A stretch of DNA of 64,000 nt from Himantopus leucocephalus (Eukaryota; Chordata; Aves; Charadriiformes; Recurvirostridae). This document shows, one piece after another, positions 13,299 to 24,825 of this stretch (its first letter is position 1; every line of letters begins with the position of its first letter). Position numbers and translations under genes: made by a program. The stretch is from the NCBI GenBank assembly GCA_003993805.1, contig RSEF01000003.1, positions 81,979,129 to 82,043,128 on the forward strand, read 5' to 3'. Under the pieces are notes generated by a model that worked only from the letters and a program-made list of their open reading frames with translations, had not been told where the DNA came from and did no database searches.

Positions 13299-13304
13299 AA
13301 TAAA
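13299..13304 (+). terminator. Possible poly(A) signal AATAAA
   Basis: Canonical hexamer in AT-rich DNA, about 315 bases after the stop of the weak candidate exon. By itself the hexamer is common by chance here. Confidence 0.15.
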
Positions 13305-13333
13305 ACCAAAATGAATGATTTTAAGCAGTTCAT

Positions 13334-13438
13334 AGGCTATTAGTTGCTTTTAAAAGCTTAGTTTATTCTTAAAACATTTATTTATTAAAATTTTAATTTA
13401 TTAAATAATTAAATAAAATATTACATTACTAATAGCCT
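13334..13438. repeat. AT-rich inverted repeat (hairpin)
   Basis: The ends are exact 11-bp inverted copies: AGGCTATTAGT at 13334-13344 and ACTAATAGCCT at 13428-13438. The interior is AT-rich and centred near ATTAAAATTTTAAT (13384-13397), so the whole could fold. The interior pairing is weak evidence because of base composition. A small hairpin transposon relic is possible. Confidence 0.5.
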
Positions 13439-14786
13439 CAAAGACAAGAGCAATTAGCAATGAAGATTGTTTACAAGCTGATTTATTACAGTAAATGCCA
13501 GCTTGATACTCAACTGCAAGTGCAATAATGGCATTTTCATATCTCTTCATTACTTCCTCGTTTATTACTTGCCTGTACAATTTCAGGTATAGCGGTCAGT
13601 GGAACTATGCCAATTTATTTCAGCTGCAAATCTGGCCCTAAATATCTAATGTTGACTCACACATATGTCTCAGTCCTTTGCAAGACAGAGAATCATCTGT
13701 CAATGGAACTTCAAGCCAAGTGTTACAAACATTTTACACTTCTTGGGTAGCAGCCATCAGTGTGGAAATGTCAGGTTTTGAGCAGGTACACATAGGAAGG
13801 TTTGTGAGGATATCTGGACAGCTTCTGAACAGTTCCAAATTCTCCTGATGTTATCAGCTTCAGAACCTTCTGTCATACTGTTGTTAACATTTGTTTTAAT
13901 TGGGAAAAATAAGACAGAACGTGTGGTCTACTAAGAGTGAGGAAAGGAATTCCATAAATATAAGCCTGAAGAGATTTCAAAGGTATACCTGAATCTCCTC
14001 AATTAATTTCTTTTCCTCTCTGGGCCAATTTTAACCCTGTCATCATAAGGGCATATCTAAGAATTAATATGTACTAGCAGATTTAGATGGCTAAATTGAA
14101 CCCAGTTTAAAGGAACCCCACCAGAACTAATTCTGAGAGAATTTTCACAATTACATTGGCCTCACCTGTGGGTTTTTTTTCCAATGTGACAATTCCCATG
14201 TGCGTTCTTACAAGGCTGAGAAGCAAGGTCTTAACTGACATTTATATTTGTTGTCTCCCCTTCATTATGACACATGAACTTTATAAATAGATATATCTGT
14301 ATTAACAAATCTGCTAAATAAATGTCCTGCAGCCTGAAGATGGATACAATAAATATGTGTAGGTAACTTCAGAAAATTTTTCCAACAAAGGGTTCATTGA
14401 CTTCACCGAGATGACAGCTACTGAAGATAAGATGGTGCCGGATAGGATAGCCACAATGAGAAAGCTGGGTTTCCTTCACATTGTGAAGGAAAAAATATTC
14501 TGCATCTGTGGCTGTTCAAGCTTCACAATGTGTCTGGTCTACCTTTCCTACAGACACGACTATGAGGTGTGAAATCAAGACAGCATGAATAAGTCATGAA
14601 TTTTCATAATCTGGCAGATCTTTCTTATCTTGTATGCACATAAACATGCTGCACAGTCTACCACTGACAGCAAGAAGGCGGAGAGTGCTGTAGTAAGTCA
14701 TGAAACCAAGAAGAAGGAAACCACAGAAAGTAGATTGTGCTTGAAACGACATGAACTTTTTGATACATGTTATCTGACAAGCATAT
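13439..14786. other. Unassigned DNA with one short perfect palindrome
   Basis: No gene or repeat family recognised. Positions 14470-14492 are a near-perfect 23-bp palindrome (arms TTTCCTTCACA and TGTGAAGGAAA around one T), and a related TTCACAATGTG word occurs about 30 bases later. Confidence 0.5.
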
Positions 14787-15235
14787 TCACAGACTCACAG
14801 AATGGATGAGGTGGGAAGGGACCTCTGGAGATCGTGTAGTCCAGCCTTCTTGTTTAAAGCAGGGTCAGCTAAAGCAGGTTGCTCAGTAGTGGGTTTTGAA
14901 TATCTGAAAGAATGGAGAATCCACAACCTCTCTGGGTTATCTATTTCAACATCTGATCACTCTCACAGTAAAAAGTGTTTGCACGTGTGTGCAGGCTGCT
15001 GCACAAAGAAACATCTAAAGTTTGCTTTGCCATCTCCTACAGTTTCATTTGATTAATCCAAGTTCTCATCTGGAAAAGACAGTGAGCAGTCATTTCCCAC
15101 CATCTTCTCATGCTACTAATCTTTTAGAAACTCCACCACCATATTACCCCAAGTCATCTCCTTCCCAGGATGTTTACATCTAGACTATTCAGCTGCTTCT
15201 CGTAGAGAAACTGTTCCATACAGCTGCGATAAGGG
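14787..15235 (-). mobile_element. CR1 LINE 3' end, minus strand
   Basis: The plus strand reads as the reverse complement of a CR1 3' end. It starts with TCACAGACTCACAGAATGG (the inverted octamer tail). It then has GGTGGGAAGGGACCTCTGG, GTAGTCCAGCC, AAAGCAGGGTCAG, GGTTTTGAATATCTG and CCACAACCTCTCTGGG, in the order usual for this family. The sequence degrades gradually to about 15235. The copy is clearly diverged, with several indels, so it is old and inactive. Its upstream limit is approximate. Confidence 0.9.
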
Positions 15236-15395
15236 TTTTTATCTTTTGCATTTTTTCCACTTCTAGCATGTACTGCACACACTAGTCAAGTCATGGACAA
15301 ATAATGAATTTATAAAGTGAGATCATTTGCTGTACATACATTTATTAATAATTACAGTAATATAATTTGTCTTTTTTAATGCTTCCAGACACTGG

Positions 15396-15650
15396 TCACA
15401 GAATCACAGAATCTCCTAGATTGGAAAAGACCTGTANNNNNNNNNNNNNNNNNNNNNNNNNNNNNNNNNNNNNNNNNNNNNNNNNNNNNNNNNNNNNNNN
15501 NNNNNNNNNNNNNNNNNNNNNNNNNNNNNNNNNNNNAGCTTCCCAGCCACTCCTCCCCAAGCCTGTAGCGTTGGTGGGGCTTGTTGTGGCCAATGTATAA
15601 GACCCAAATCTGACTCATCTGAATCATCCAAGGCTGATCTGACACCCTCA
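15396..15650 (-). mobile_element. CR1 LINE fragment, minus strand, with gap
   Basis: Before the gap is the inverted CR1 tail TCACAGAATCACAGAATC followed by CTAGATTGGAAAAGACCT. After the gap is a CR1-like internal block containing CCAGCCACTCCTCCCCAAG, CTGTAGCGTTG and GGGGCTTGTTGTGGCC, found in the coding part of CR1 read in reverse. The two blocks belong to parts of the element that are normally well apart, so the gap either hides several hundred bases or joins two copies. The border on the right is approximate. Confidence 0.82.
15437..15536. other. Assembly gap (100 N)
   Basis: Exactly 100 N placed inside a CR1 copy. Confidence 0.99.
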
Positions 15651-15788
15651 TCTATCATACCCCCTGATGTGAGTTATAAGAAGCAGATATGGACGTATAA
15701 AACAACTTGTGTCATCTATGATGTTCAATAGTCATGGACTGAAACCATGAAAACCTCTCTGCCAGCAGAAACAATTATGTTTGAACAA

Positions 15789-15839
15789 ATACATATAGAC
15801 ACACACACATACATATACATCACATATACATACAGCACA
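15789..15839. repeat. Imperfect CA/TA dinucleotide tract
   Basis: About 50 bp of ACATATAGACACACACACATACATATACAT-type low-complexity sequence. Confidence 0.8.
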
Positions 15840-17138
15840 TCTTAATTGAAGATTTTACTCTAGCATACTAGTAAGTCCAATAATATTATGATATTCCAGA
15901 AAAATGATGGAGGAAATTTCTTTTACAATTTTTCTATTTCTTTTTCATAATATTTCTCTGTCATAGTATTTCTCTTTTTCTCTCTGTCCTAATATAAGAA
16001 CAGAATGAATGATAAAGAGCAATTCCTAAGTTATTGGGTTCCTTTAGTTAATACAGTGCCTGCAAAAGGTGCTCTGCTGACTGAAGATTGTGTTTATTCA
16101 TGAAATGGTTAAAACCCATAACCCCTCGTCTCATCACTGTCCCACCAATTCTACTGCTAAAGGAGAGACAAACCCCCACAGGCCTCAAATTTTATGTTTG
16201 TCTTTATACATGACAATGGGTCAGCTAAGAAACTTATTTCATAGCTTCTCACCCTCTGATCTTTGATCTTTTTCTCTGCAAAGTGTGATGCAAATGATTA
16301 AGATCTAAGAGAAGAAGAAGCAATTAGATAAAAACTGAGTGTCAGTCAAAGTGAAGAGGGAATATATTCATGTATTTTTGAGCTAAGGAAAACAGCCTTG
16401 ATGCCTCACAGAACTGCAGCATTATGTTTCTGGAGTTTTCTTCTTAAGGCAAGTATGCCTGAGGTGCTTGGTTAATTATTCTGCTGGTTCAGAAAGCCTG
16501 AGGTGAGCATGAGTACTTGTGTACTCATTCATCTCTAATTATTAGATTCAGAGTTGGATGCTAACTAATTCTGCTTGTGTACAAATTCCTCCAAACAGAT
16601 TTGAGCCCTAACACTATATACAAAACCACAAGGAACACATAAATAAACTGTCAACCATATGCAAATCATCAGCCCAGGGGAGTAAGAAGACTGAAACTGG
16701 TAACACCACAACATGAAGAACAAATTTTAACTGAGCAGCCAGACTGGAATTCTGCAACTAAATTGATGAATGCCCTAGGAAAGAAAAGCAGACTACAGTG
16801 GGCTGCATAATGCTGCACGTACCCTTAAACTTTGAGATCTAGTTGCTAAAGCTACATTCAACAACAAAATAAAAAGAACTTACACGATACAAAGTGGGTA
16901 GCTTGCTGTGGGGAGATGCTCCACGTCGCAATGGAGAACAGTTTTACAAGTTACCATTGTAAGTAAAGCAGCAGGGTCACCTAGTCATTAGAGATGAAGA
17001 TGGATCTGTAGAGCTCCATATGCATTTGTAATCACTACTAGCTTAGCAGGCACACTCCCTCTTCCAGAGACTAAATACTTGTTAAAAAAAAAAAAACAGA
17101 ATAGAAGTGTAGGTCCTGGTTCATTCTTCCTCATATTT

Positions 17139-17173
17139 TGACACTTAACTGACACTTAACCAACACTTAACCT
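17139..17173. repeat. Three-copy short tandem repeat (ACACTTAAC core)
   Basis: TGACACTTAAC, TGACACTTAAC and CAACACTTAAC follow one another. This is a small local tandem duplication. Confidence 0.8.
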
Positions 17174-18300
17174 ACTAGATATCCACTAGCAGAGATGCCC
17201 CTTATGGTCCAGGGAAAAAGATGAGTTATTGAAGAGATCAGTTCAGTGCCTCTAGGACCTGGATCACCTTCTAGAGAGCCTCTCTCCCTGGGACTGTAGG
17301 AGGTACTAACAGTGACCATTCATCTTGGTTTGTCTGCTGCAATGCCTAAAATTAATAGATCTGCATCCAGAAAGTGGACTCTAGTTTCAAGTGACCATCT
17401 GCACTCATTTCTTTCTGCAGAATGAACCAAGACTTTCGTTCACTATCTCACAGAGAAAATTGTTGACACTATTAAGATGCTTTTTAGAATGATAATCAGG
17501 CACTACACCTAAGTCCATCAGCAAAATGCAACAGGTTTTGAGAGTGAGGTACAATACCAACAGTACTGCTTAATGTGAATTGTAACTGTAGAAGTAGATA
17601 ACAGCAGGATATGTGAATAGCATGGGATTTATTTCTGGTTTATGATAAAACAAGAGGATTCCACCTGATGAAGTCCAATTAGTTGATAATTTTGGTCTTA
17701 AAGTCTTTAGTAAAATTGAGAAAGCACCATCTCCCAGCTTCTAAGTCTTTATAAAACCTAATCCAATTCAGAGGAGTCATGTATCAACTTAGATTTTTTT
17801 GTGTATGGGAAAAACAGAAGCGTAGCTTGAATGTCAGACCATCGCATTTTAGTGGTATGCACATTACTTACAGCAATTACATGGAAGATTCCTATGGGAT
17901 CTAACTGAACCCTGTCCTACAATTTGTGTGCAATGTAAATTTTGCAGGGGGGGAAATAAAGGAAAAAAAAAAGTTAAAAAAAAGTAAAAAGTGTAAAATA
18001 TTTCCACATTCGTACTGAAACGTGAAAGCCAAATACTGTGCACCAATGGGGCCAAAAGACTCTAGCCATGGCATCCACATCTATGTGTCTGTTAGTACTT
18101 GCTAAACTACAAAGAAAAGAATGGGATAAAGATAATCAGAGCAATAAGCAGTATAAACCATGCACTTTTCCCTCTTCATGAATACACAGAAGTGATTTCA
18201 CCTGAAATATTTCAAGTAGCAGTTAGATATAATTGCCACCATAAAGCTTTCAAAAAGTAAAAATGTCAGTTTGTGCTAAATGGAAATAAATAACTAGTTT

Positions 18301-18331
18301 ATATATAAATATGTATGTATGTATGCATACA
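18301..18331. repeat. AT/ATGT simple repeat
   Basis: ATATATAAATATGTATGTATGTATGCATAC, a short degenerate microsatellite. Confidence 0.8.
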
Positions 18332-21124
18332 GAAATTTATGAGAAGAAAGATATTTTCTAACAGCTCTGCTTTGAATAACTATGGAAAGTTGATGTATAT
18401 TGGTGTAGTTACACTGATTTACATCTGATAAGAACCTGTTATTTTGTTCTATTCTATTCTAACACATACATGGAAAATATGTACAAATCAACATTTGCTA
18501 TCTTCACAAATATCTTATTCAGCCACAGGAAAAAAGCTATCACCTGTCAAGATCAGATTTCTTATCACAGATTTTGAGAGTATGAAAATAACTATATAAC
18601 TTAATGTATTTTTCTCACTGAATCAGAAGCCAGAGAACAATTTTATCATCTGTCTGTGTGAAGAAAATCTCTTCTCCCCTGGACCATGACCTCAGCCCAG
18701 GCACCATTGTAGAGTGCCCTTTGATGAGTGAGACTCCAAATGAGAAGTGCTGGAGGCTGTGTTGATGAGGATTGCACTCTGTAACTTATTTATGAGACTT
18801 TTTGTATGTAGTAAAGGGCAAAGAATAATGAAACATAATGTTGTTGTGGTTCATTCATTTATATACTTTTTCATAAACTCAGGAAGAACTTTCAAGCAAA
18901 GGCTAATCCTTGCGTTTGAAGAAATGAAGCATTGAAAACAGCCAAAGCAGCAAACTAAAACCAACTTTTTACAGCACTGTTACAAAGTGAAACAAAAAAG
19001 ACATTATTTTTCCTCTCAGTCTTCAACCCTGTCATGCCGAAACCTAGCAAGCAGTGATGAAAGCATCAGGTGAAGACAGGGAAGATGAAGAGGATTCCCA
19101 TCTGGTTCTCCTGCAAGCTTAGTGGCCGGTTTCAAATAGGTCACATCTTCTCACTATGTCTCTTTCACATTTTTAATTTTGGGGACAGTGACACTAACTC
19201 CATTTTCAAAGTACTTTGAGATCTTTAAATGAAAACTGGATCATTAGAGCTATATATTGTTATTGTTTGATTCCTTCCTAGTACTTCAGATTTTCCATCG
19301 ACCAGGGAATTGGATACTAATTCTTTTAATATACTTTAATCTAACTCCACTCTCCATCATTTGACTCTGTCTGCAGGTTCTCCTTGTAATAAAAAAGAGT
19401 TGGTTGGATAAAGATATTTTTAGCACAAAAAGCCTAGCAAAAATGAGGGAATATTTCTGTTTTGCTATGTATATATGTTTATACTCATACAGACATAAGT
19501 AAATATATCTGTAAATAAATATAACATATTTTATATATATTTGAAGATTATTTGCATTGTTCACAGAAACTCAAAAATATTTTTATAAACATGGAATATT
19601 TTCCATTAAATTTGTTTTGTTGATAGATAATAGTATATAAGAACCAATAACAAAGTAAAATTAAAACCTTCTCTTGTTTACATGGACATATTAAAAAAAA
19701 TGCTCTAATACTTACATTTTTTGTTCAAAGGACTACATATGTGAATTGTCTAGAAGTTTGAAGGTTTTGTTACCTTCAGAGTTCCAACTAATTTTTTGTT
19801 AGGTCTAGATCAAATGAAAACCTGAAATTCCGCTCTCTCATGTTATATTTCCACTCTGAGTTGGGCTTCAATAAATTATGGATGTAAATGTGAAAAAGAA
19901 ACAGAGAAGAAAAAACCTTCATATTGCAAATGCAAGTGTAGACAACAGTAACAAGAAAGAAAATGCCAGGTGTTATATCTAATGTTGGACTATTCGGCAT
20001 TATCTGAATTAAACCTGTAGCTTCAAGCCTTCTGACTTGAGGTCTCAGTAAGCTTCAGGATGAAGTTTCCAATAAGCCCCACCTGCCATTGGGAATCCCA
20101 CCTGGGACTCCAGTTAGATAAATCAGGGCAGATTGCCACCGTCAAGGTCTGTGTGAGGTTCAGGACATCTGAGGAATTCATTACTAAAGCAACGCATTTG
20201 GAGATGCACTGGCTTTTGTTTTTTCATTGTGCTCTTGGAATGTGACATCCTGATGAATACATCTCTTTTTATGTCAATGCAGAGTCCACACTTTTGAGAG
20301 AGCTACCTGTTAAAACTTTATATAGATTGTATTCAGGGCTGTGAAATAGCTGTAGACCAAATATACCAGAAATAGGGCACAGAATGGCAAAATCTGCAAT
20401 ATTGCAGTGCTCTCTTTTTCAGACACAATGGCTGCAGATGAGCAAGTAGCTCAAAGTGCAAATTAATGCAGTGATATCTTCTGTAACAACGATGTTAAAA
20501 ACATCAATTCTGAAGTTCTTGCTCTCATTTTAATAGCGTAATATTCTATGCAGGAGCACCATATTCTTTTTAGCGGACATGATCTTACATGTACATTGAC
20601 CCTTATATGTTTTTAGCCATAGTGTTATTTTAAATACTATTTTATGCTTCCATTTCAGAAATATGACTACAAAATACCACCTTGGAGATAGTTACGTGAA
20701 TTCATTTGGTTAGGATAACATTTGTGTTTGTGTGTGACAGAGACTTACAAGGATCACCCCTACAATACGCATTGTTTCAGATCAGCAAAATCAGATCCAT
20801 TGCAACCTTACTGATTTCAGTGTTTTGTATTATGTGAATATTACAGCAAGATGTCATCTGCTTTGCAATTTCCAAGTGAATGTAAAAATGTGAAAAATGT
20901 TACAGTACCAAAACACGAAAAAAGCTCAGGATTTAATAATAAATCTACTGGAAAAGTCAGGAATGAAAAAAAAAGGAAAGGTGTAGGAGATACAAGGATC
21001 TAAATAAGCAGTTCATTCAATTGTTCAACAGAAACATTTGAATTGTTTGCTGTCTCTTATGGAATACACTAATCAGACTACACTCAAGTAAGAAAAAAAA
21101 GAAACCTATCCATTGAACTAATAC

Positions 21125-21135
21125 AATCATAGAAT
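21125..21135 (-). repeat. Inverted copy of a CR1 tail word at the 5' border of a CR1
   Basis: AATCATAGAAT is the exact reverse complement of the ATTCTATGATT words that end the adjoining CR1 (21671-21689). It sits directly at the truncated 5' end of that CR1. Confidence 0.7.
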
Positions 21136-21689
21136 AATCCCCTCTACTCTGCTCTGGTGAGACCCCACCTGCAGTATTGTGTCCAGCTCTGGAGCTCCCA
21201 ACGTAGGAAACATATGGACCTGTTGGAGCCAGTCCAGATGAGGGCCACAAAGATGATGAGAGGGCTGGAGCACCTCTCCTATGAGGACAGGCTGAGAGAG
21301 TTGGGGTTGTTCAGCCTGGAGAAGAGAAGGTGATGGGGAGACCTTATAGCGGCCTGCCAGTACCTAAAGGTGGCCTACAGGAAAGCTTGAGAGGGACTTT
21401 TTACAAGGGCATGTAGTGATAGGACGAGGTTGAATGGCTTCAAACTAGAAAAGGGTAGATTTAGATTGGATATCAGGAAGAAATTTTTCACTATGAAGTG
21501 GTGAGGCACTGGAACAAGTTGCCCAGAGAAGTTGTGGAAGCTCCATCCCTGGAGGTGTTCAAGGCCAGGCTGGATAGGGCTTTGAGCAACCTGGTCTGGT
21601 GGGAGGTATCCCTGCCCATGGCAGGGGGGTTGGAACAAGACAATCTTTAAGGTCCTTTCCAACCTAAACCATTCTATGATTCTATGATT
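21136..21689 (+). mobile_element. CR1 LINE, 5'-truncated, well preserved 3' end
   Basis: This is the cleanest CR1 in the window. It starts in the C-terminal ORF2 region (CCCCTCTACTCTGCTCTGGT, GAGACCCCACCTGCAGTATTG). It continues through GGGCCACAAAGATGATGAG, CTCTCCTATGAGGACAGG and GTTCAGCCTGGAGAAG, and ends in TGGAGGTGTTCAAGGCCAGG, CCCTGCCCATGGCAGGG and two overlapping ATTCTATGATT words. The coding part is interrupted by stops and small indels. At about 554 bp it has only the 3' tail of a several-kilobase element, which is the normal fate of CR1 insertions. Divergence looks low compared with the copies at 7960 and 33040. Confidence 0.96.
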
Positions 21690-23720
21690 AAAGACTCAGA
21701 CTTTAACGAATCAGACTGAATAAGATAACCAGACAATGTGAAAGACCTTTTTATCCTAATGTTTCCTCTAAGACTATTCTTTCAATTTGCTCTCAGTACC
21801 TTTTCATGGTATGCAGATAAAGTTAGCTGCTTTCCAAGTTTCCATGTTTTCCTGAGACAAAATACTGAGAAAGTTGTTTAATCGTGTGTGAGGAAAGAGA
21901 AAGTTTGTGTAGAATGCGACACATGGCTTGTTCAGGGGAAAAACACATGAATTCAAAAAGTAAAAGCTGAGGAAAAGAACAGCACTCAGTTTTTAAATAA
22001 AGCAGTAACCTGATCTAATGCAATGAAAATGCTCTTTCTGTTTAAGAGCAGTTCAGCACTCAGGCAAAGAGAATTTTAGTATTTGAGGACATCACCAGTG
22101 TTCAGGAATATGGGTTCCAACTAAGGCTCTATAGTGTCTACCTAATCTACAAGCTCCATCATCTCAGCTCTCATACATCGTGTCTAAATAAAAATGAGCA
22201 AAAAAGGCTACTTGGGGAAGACAAAAGCAAAAGGGGGTGTAGAATGGATATGATAGTAGTCAGGCAGAGGAATTTCACACAAGTTTTTTTTGATCCTAAA
22301 AAAACCCCTCTCAGCCAACCCTGCCTTTTCAAATTTAGTGGTTAAAATTTTCTGTACAGTCATACAAGAAAAACAAGTACCTGCCCTTCTACTAAGTTAA
22401 AGTTTGTCAGATTTAAGCAAAAAAAAGGGTCTGTATAAATCAGGTTGAATAACAGTCATTAGTAAAGAGAATACTTTGGTGTCTCGCAACAAGAAAGCTT
22501 TGTCAAGCAAGAGAAAGAAAAATTCCACATTTCAAGCACTGCTCTAGAGTTCAATTAAAGGGCTTCTGCAGTCCTTTACATTAGATGGTTAACTTCTCTG
22601 GCCTATAGCACTTCTACATTTCTTATCACTATTCACTTCATAAATACCATTTTTTTCTTGTTTTCTAGATAACCTTAGATTAACAAGTTCTTTAGATAGT
22701 TAACTTTTTGTATAGTAGTTCAATACAAGTTGCTTATCAACTTAATGCAAGAGACCCTTCAGTTGAAAATTAGAGGGAGATTACCAGTCTCTTTTTCCCT
22801 GTTCACCTGCTTGTAAATGATAAAGCAAATAAACAGCTCTTTAAAAATCTGTGTCTAGCACTTCGTTCCCTTGAAACATTTTATGTGCCTAAGCACAGTA
22901 TCGTACATCTATGATTATGCATCATTTTAATCTAATGCATTCTTCCCACTGTGAAATTCAGTTGTTCTTCCCAATTTAATGCACAGTTTGTTTTGTATGT
23001 AGAAGAGACTATAAGCTGAGCTGCATCCTGTCTGACTCACAGATATAAAATACCAGTCTGCACTGAATCACAGAAGAAGAGGTTTTCAAGATCCATTTTC
23101 TGTCTGCTGTTTCAAATGATTAAAAACTGACCTACGTTAGCACAGATTCTGGCATGTTGACTGACAAGGAGGAACTGAGTCCATAAACACTGGCCCATGT
23201 GGGAGAACTGGAGTATCCCTGGTCTCTCATATTAGTCAGTATGAACAAAGATAGCTGTTGGCCAATAAAAAAGCAAACATGTATATATTAAGAATGCCTT
23301 TTTGGATCTTGAAGGCAGTAGAGACAAAATTTGGCAGTGAATAATGTTGATGAGTTGTATGAAAAGAAATTTTTAAATAAAATTGCTTGCCTGCACACGC
23401 AGGCTATTTTATTGTAGGTGAGTGCTAAGCAAATTGGGAATCAATACAAGTATTTTTGAAGTAATCAATTGTCTGAAAATTTGTATCAAAAAATAAGTTA
23501 TTTACTATCTGTCATTCCTGCCCTATTTTCAAACAGTTTCTCAATGATTTAGTGTGGCATAGAGGACCAGTTTTCCTAGAAATCATGCGTAGCACAAGCT
23601 AACAATCTAGAAATAAATCAGGATTGCAATTATTTGAATCAATTGAAAGAAGAATCCTTATATAGAAATGAAATCAAAGATTTGTGGTAACAATTTTCTG
23701 GAAATAGGAACTAAAATTTA
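21690..23720. other. Unassigned AT-rich DNA, no gene seen
   Basis: No recognisable gene or repeat family between the CR1 and the solo LTR. Confidence 0.55.
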
Positions 23721-23725
23721 AACTT
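23721..23725. repeat. Target site duplication AACTT (left)
   Basis: AACTT directly precedes the TGTTAA start of the LTR and recurs directly after its TTAACA end (24821-24825). A 5-bp duplication is typical of ERVL-class and some other retroviral integrations. Confidence 0.8.
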
Positions 23726-24820
23726 TGTTAAAACATGCATGTAGAGCAGTAGGACCTGCCCTGAGGTTTGGCAAAGTAAACAGAATATAGAAATTACTGA
23801 ACATGACATGAAACAGCTGACAAATATTACAGATAGCGTCATGAGGGATGGACGAATTTCACAGATGGTTAAAGGGGAATTATGTGAGAAATGGTTGAAC
23901 TTCACAAATAATTGAAGGGGAGCTTTGGGAACCTTCTGGGGACCCATCTTACAAGGCCAATGAGGCCAACGTAACCAACCAGTAGCAGCATGTAGGGCCA
24001 AGGTGACCTAGGTAATAATGTTAGAAATATCAAATTTGTGTATTGATGTAGCCAAAGTGGGCCCTTTGGGAAAAAGTAATTAGAGACAGGTTCTTTATTT
24101 GGGCAGGGTCAAGGGTGAGGAAGTGAGGGATCAAGGTGTATCAGGGAAAAATAAACATGGAAAAATGGAGAGAAAGGGAGATTGAGGGAGCATTAAGCAT
24201 TAAGCAAGTGGTTGGTCAGTATGTTTGCATCTTCAAGCCCTGCACCTGGTCATTGCACCTCTGTTCTGCCTTCTTGATGAACTCTATTCCTTTCTCCTTT
24301 CTGTGCGAATGCGGTTTCTTGTTCCTGTGTTTGTATGCATGTGTGTGTGTGTTCTGCTAGCAAACTTTGAGCTGTGCTAGCCAGCTAGGAGGAGAAAATC
24401 AGATTCTGGAAAGATCCAAGGTGAGAGCCAAAACTGGATGAAGTGGCCCAGGATCTGGACATGGGGATCTGGATGGAGTCCTATTTGTGCCAGAGCCCAT
24501 GCGATCCTCAAATGAGCATGATGTGCCTGTAAGTTGAGCGAGTGCAGGGTATGCGTGCCTTCCACCAGTGAACTTTAATTCTAGTTTGCCAGAAAGGAGG
24601 AGTAGGATTGGACCATTTGTGTTGTTCATGATTTATAGAGGTATCTGTTATGTGTGTATTTCCATTGTATATGTGTGTATTTGCACCTCTGTAACACAGG
24701 CTCTGCTTCATTTTTGCCTGCACCTAGAAGTGGGGATAAGCAGCAGATTCATATCTATCAAACTGAGATGGGATTAATCGCCTGGATCCTCAAGTGCAGT
24801 GGAACTGACCTTCCTTAACA
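23726..24820. mobile_element. Solo LTR of an endogenous retrovirus (1095 bp)
   Basis: The element begins TGTTAA and ends TTAACA, a perfect 6-bp inverted terminal repeat with the TG...CA ends of retroviral LTRs. It is flanked by the identical 5-bp direct repeats AACTT. No gag, pol or env sequence adjoins it, so it is a solo LTR left by recombination between the two LTRs of a provirus. An AATAAA lies at 24150-24155 on the plus strand and is followed by a pyrimidine- and GT-rich stretch. That favours plus orientation, but I am not certain. The 5-bp duplication suggests the ERVL class (ERV1 usually makes 4 bp, ERVK 6 bp). The open frames inside are not viral proteins. No restored gene is present or inferable. 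Confidence 0.82.
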
Positions 24821-24825
24821 AACTT
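24821..24825. repeat. Target site duplication AACTT (right)
   Basis: Exact copy of the five bases left of the LTR. Confidence 0.8.

Larger units (their letters stand above)
15840..21124. other. Unassigned AT-rich DNA with minor simple repeats
   Basis: No gene or transposon recognised. It contains a three-copy short tandem repeat with core ACACTTAAC at 17139-17173 and an ATGT-type tract at 18301-18331. Open frames are all under 95 codons and unremarkable. Confidence 0.55.
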
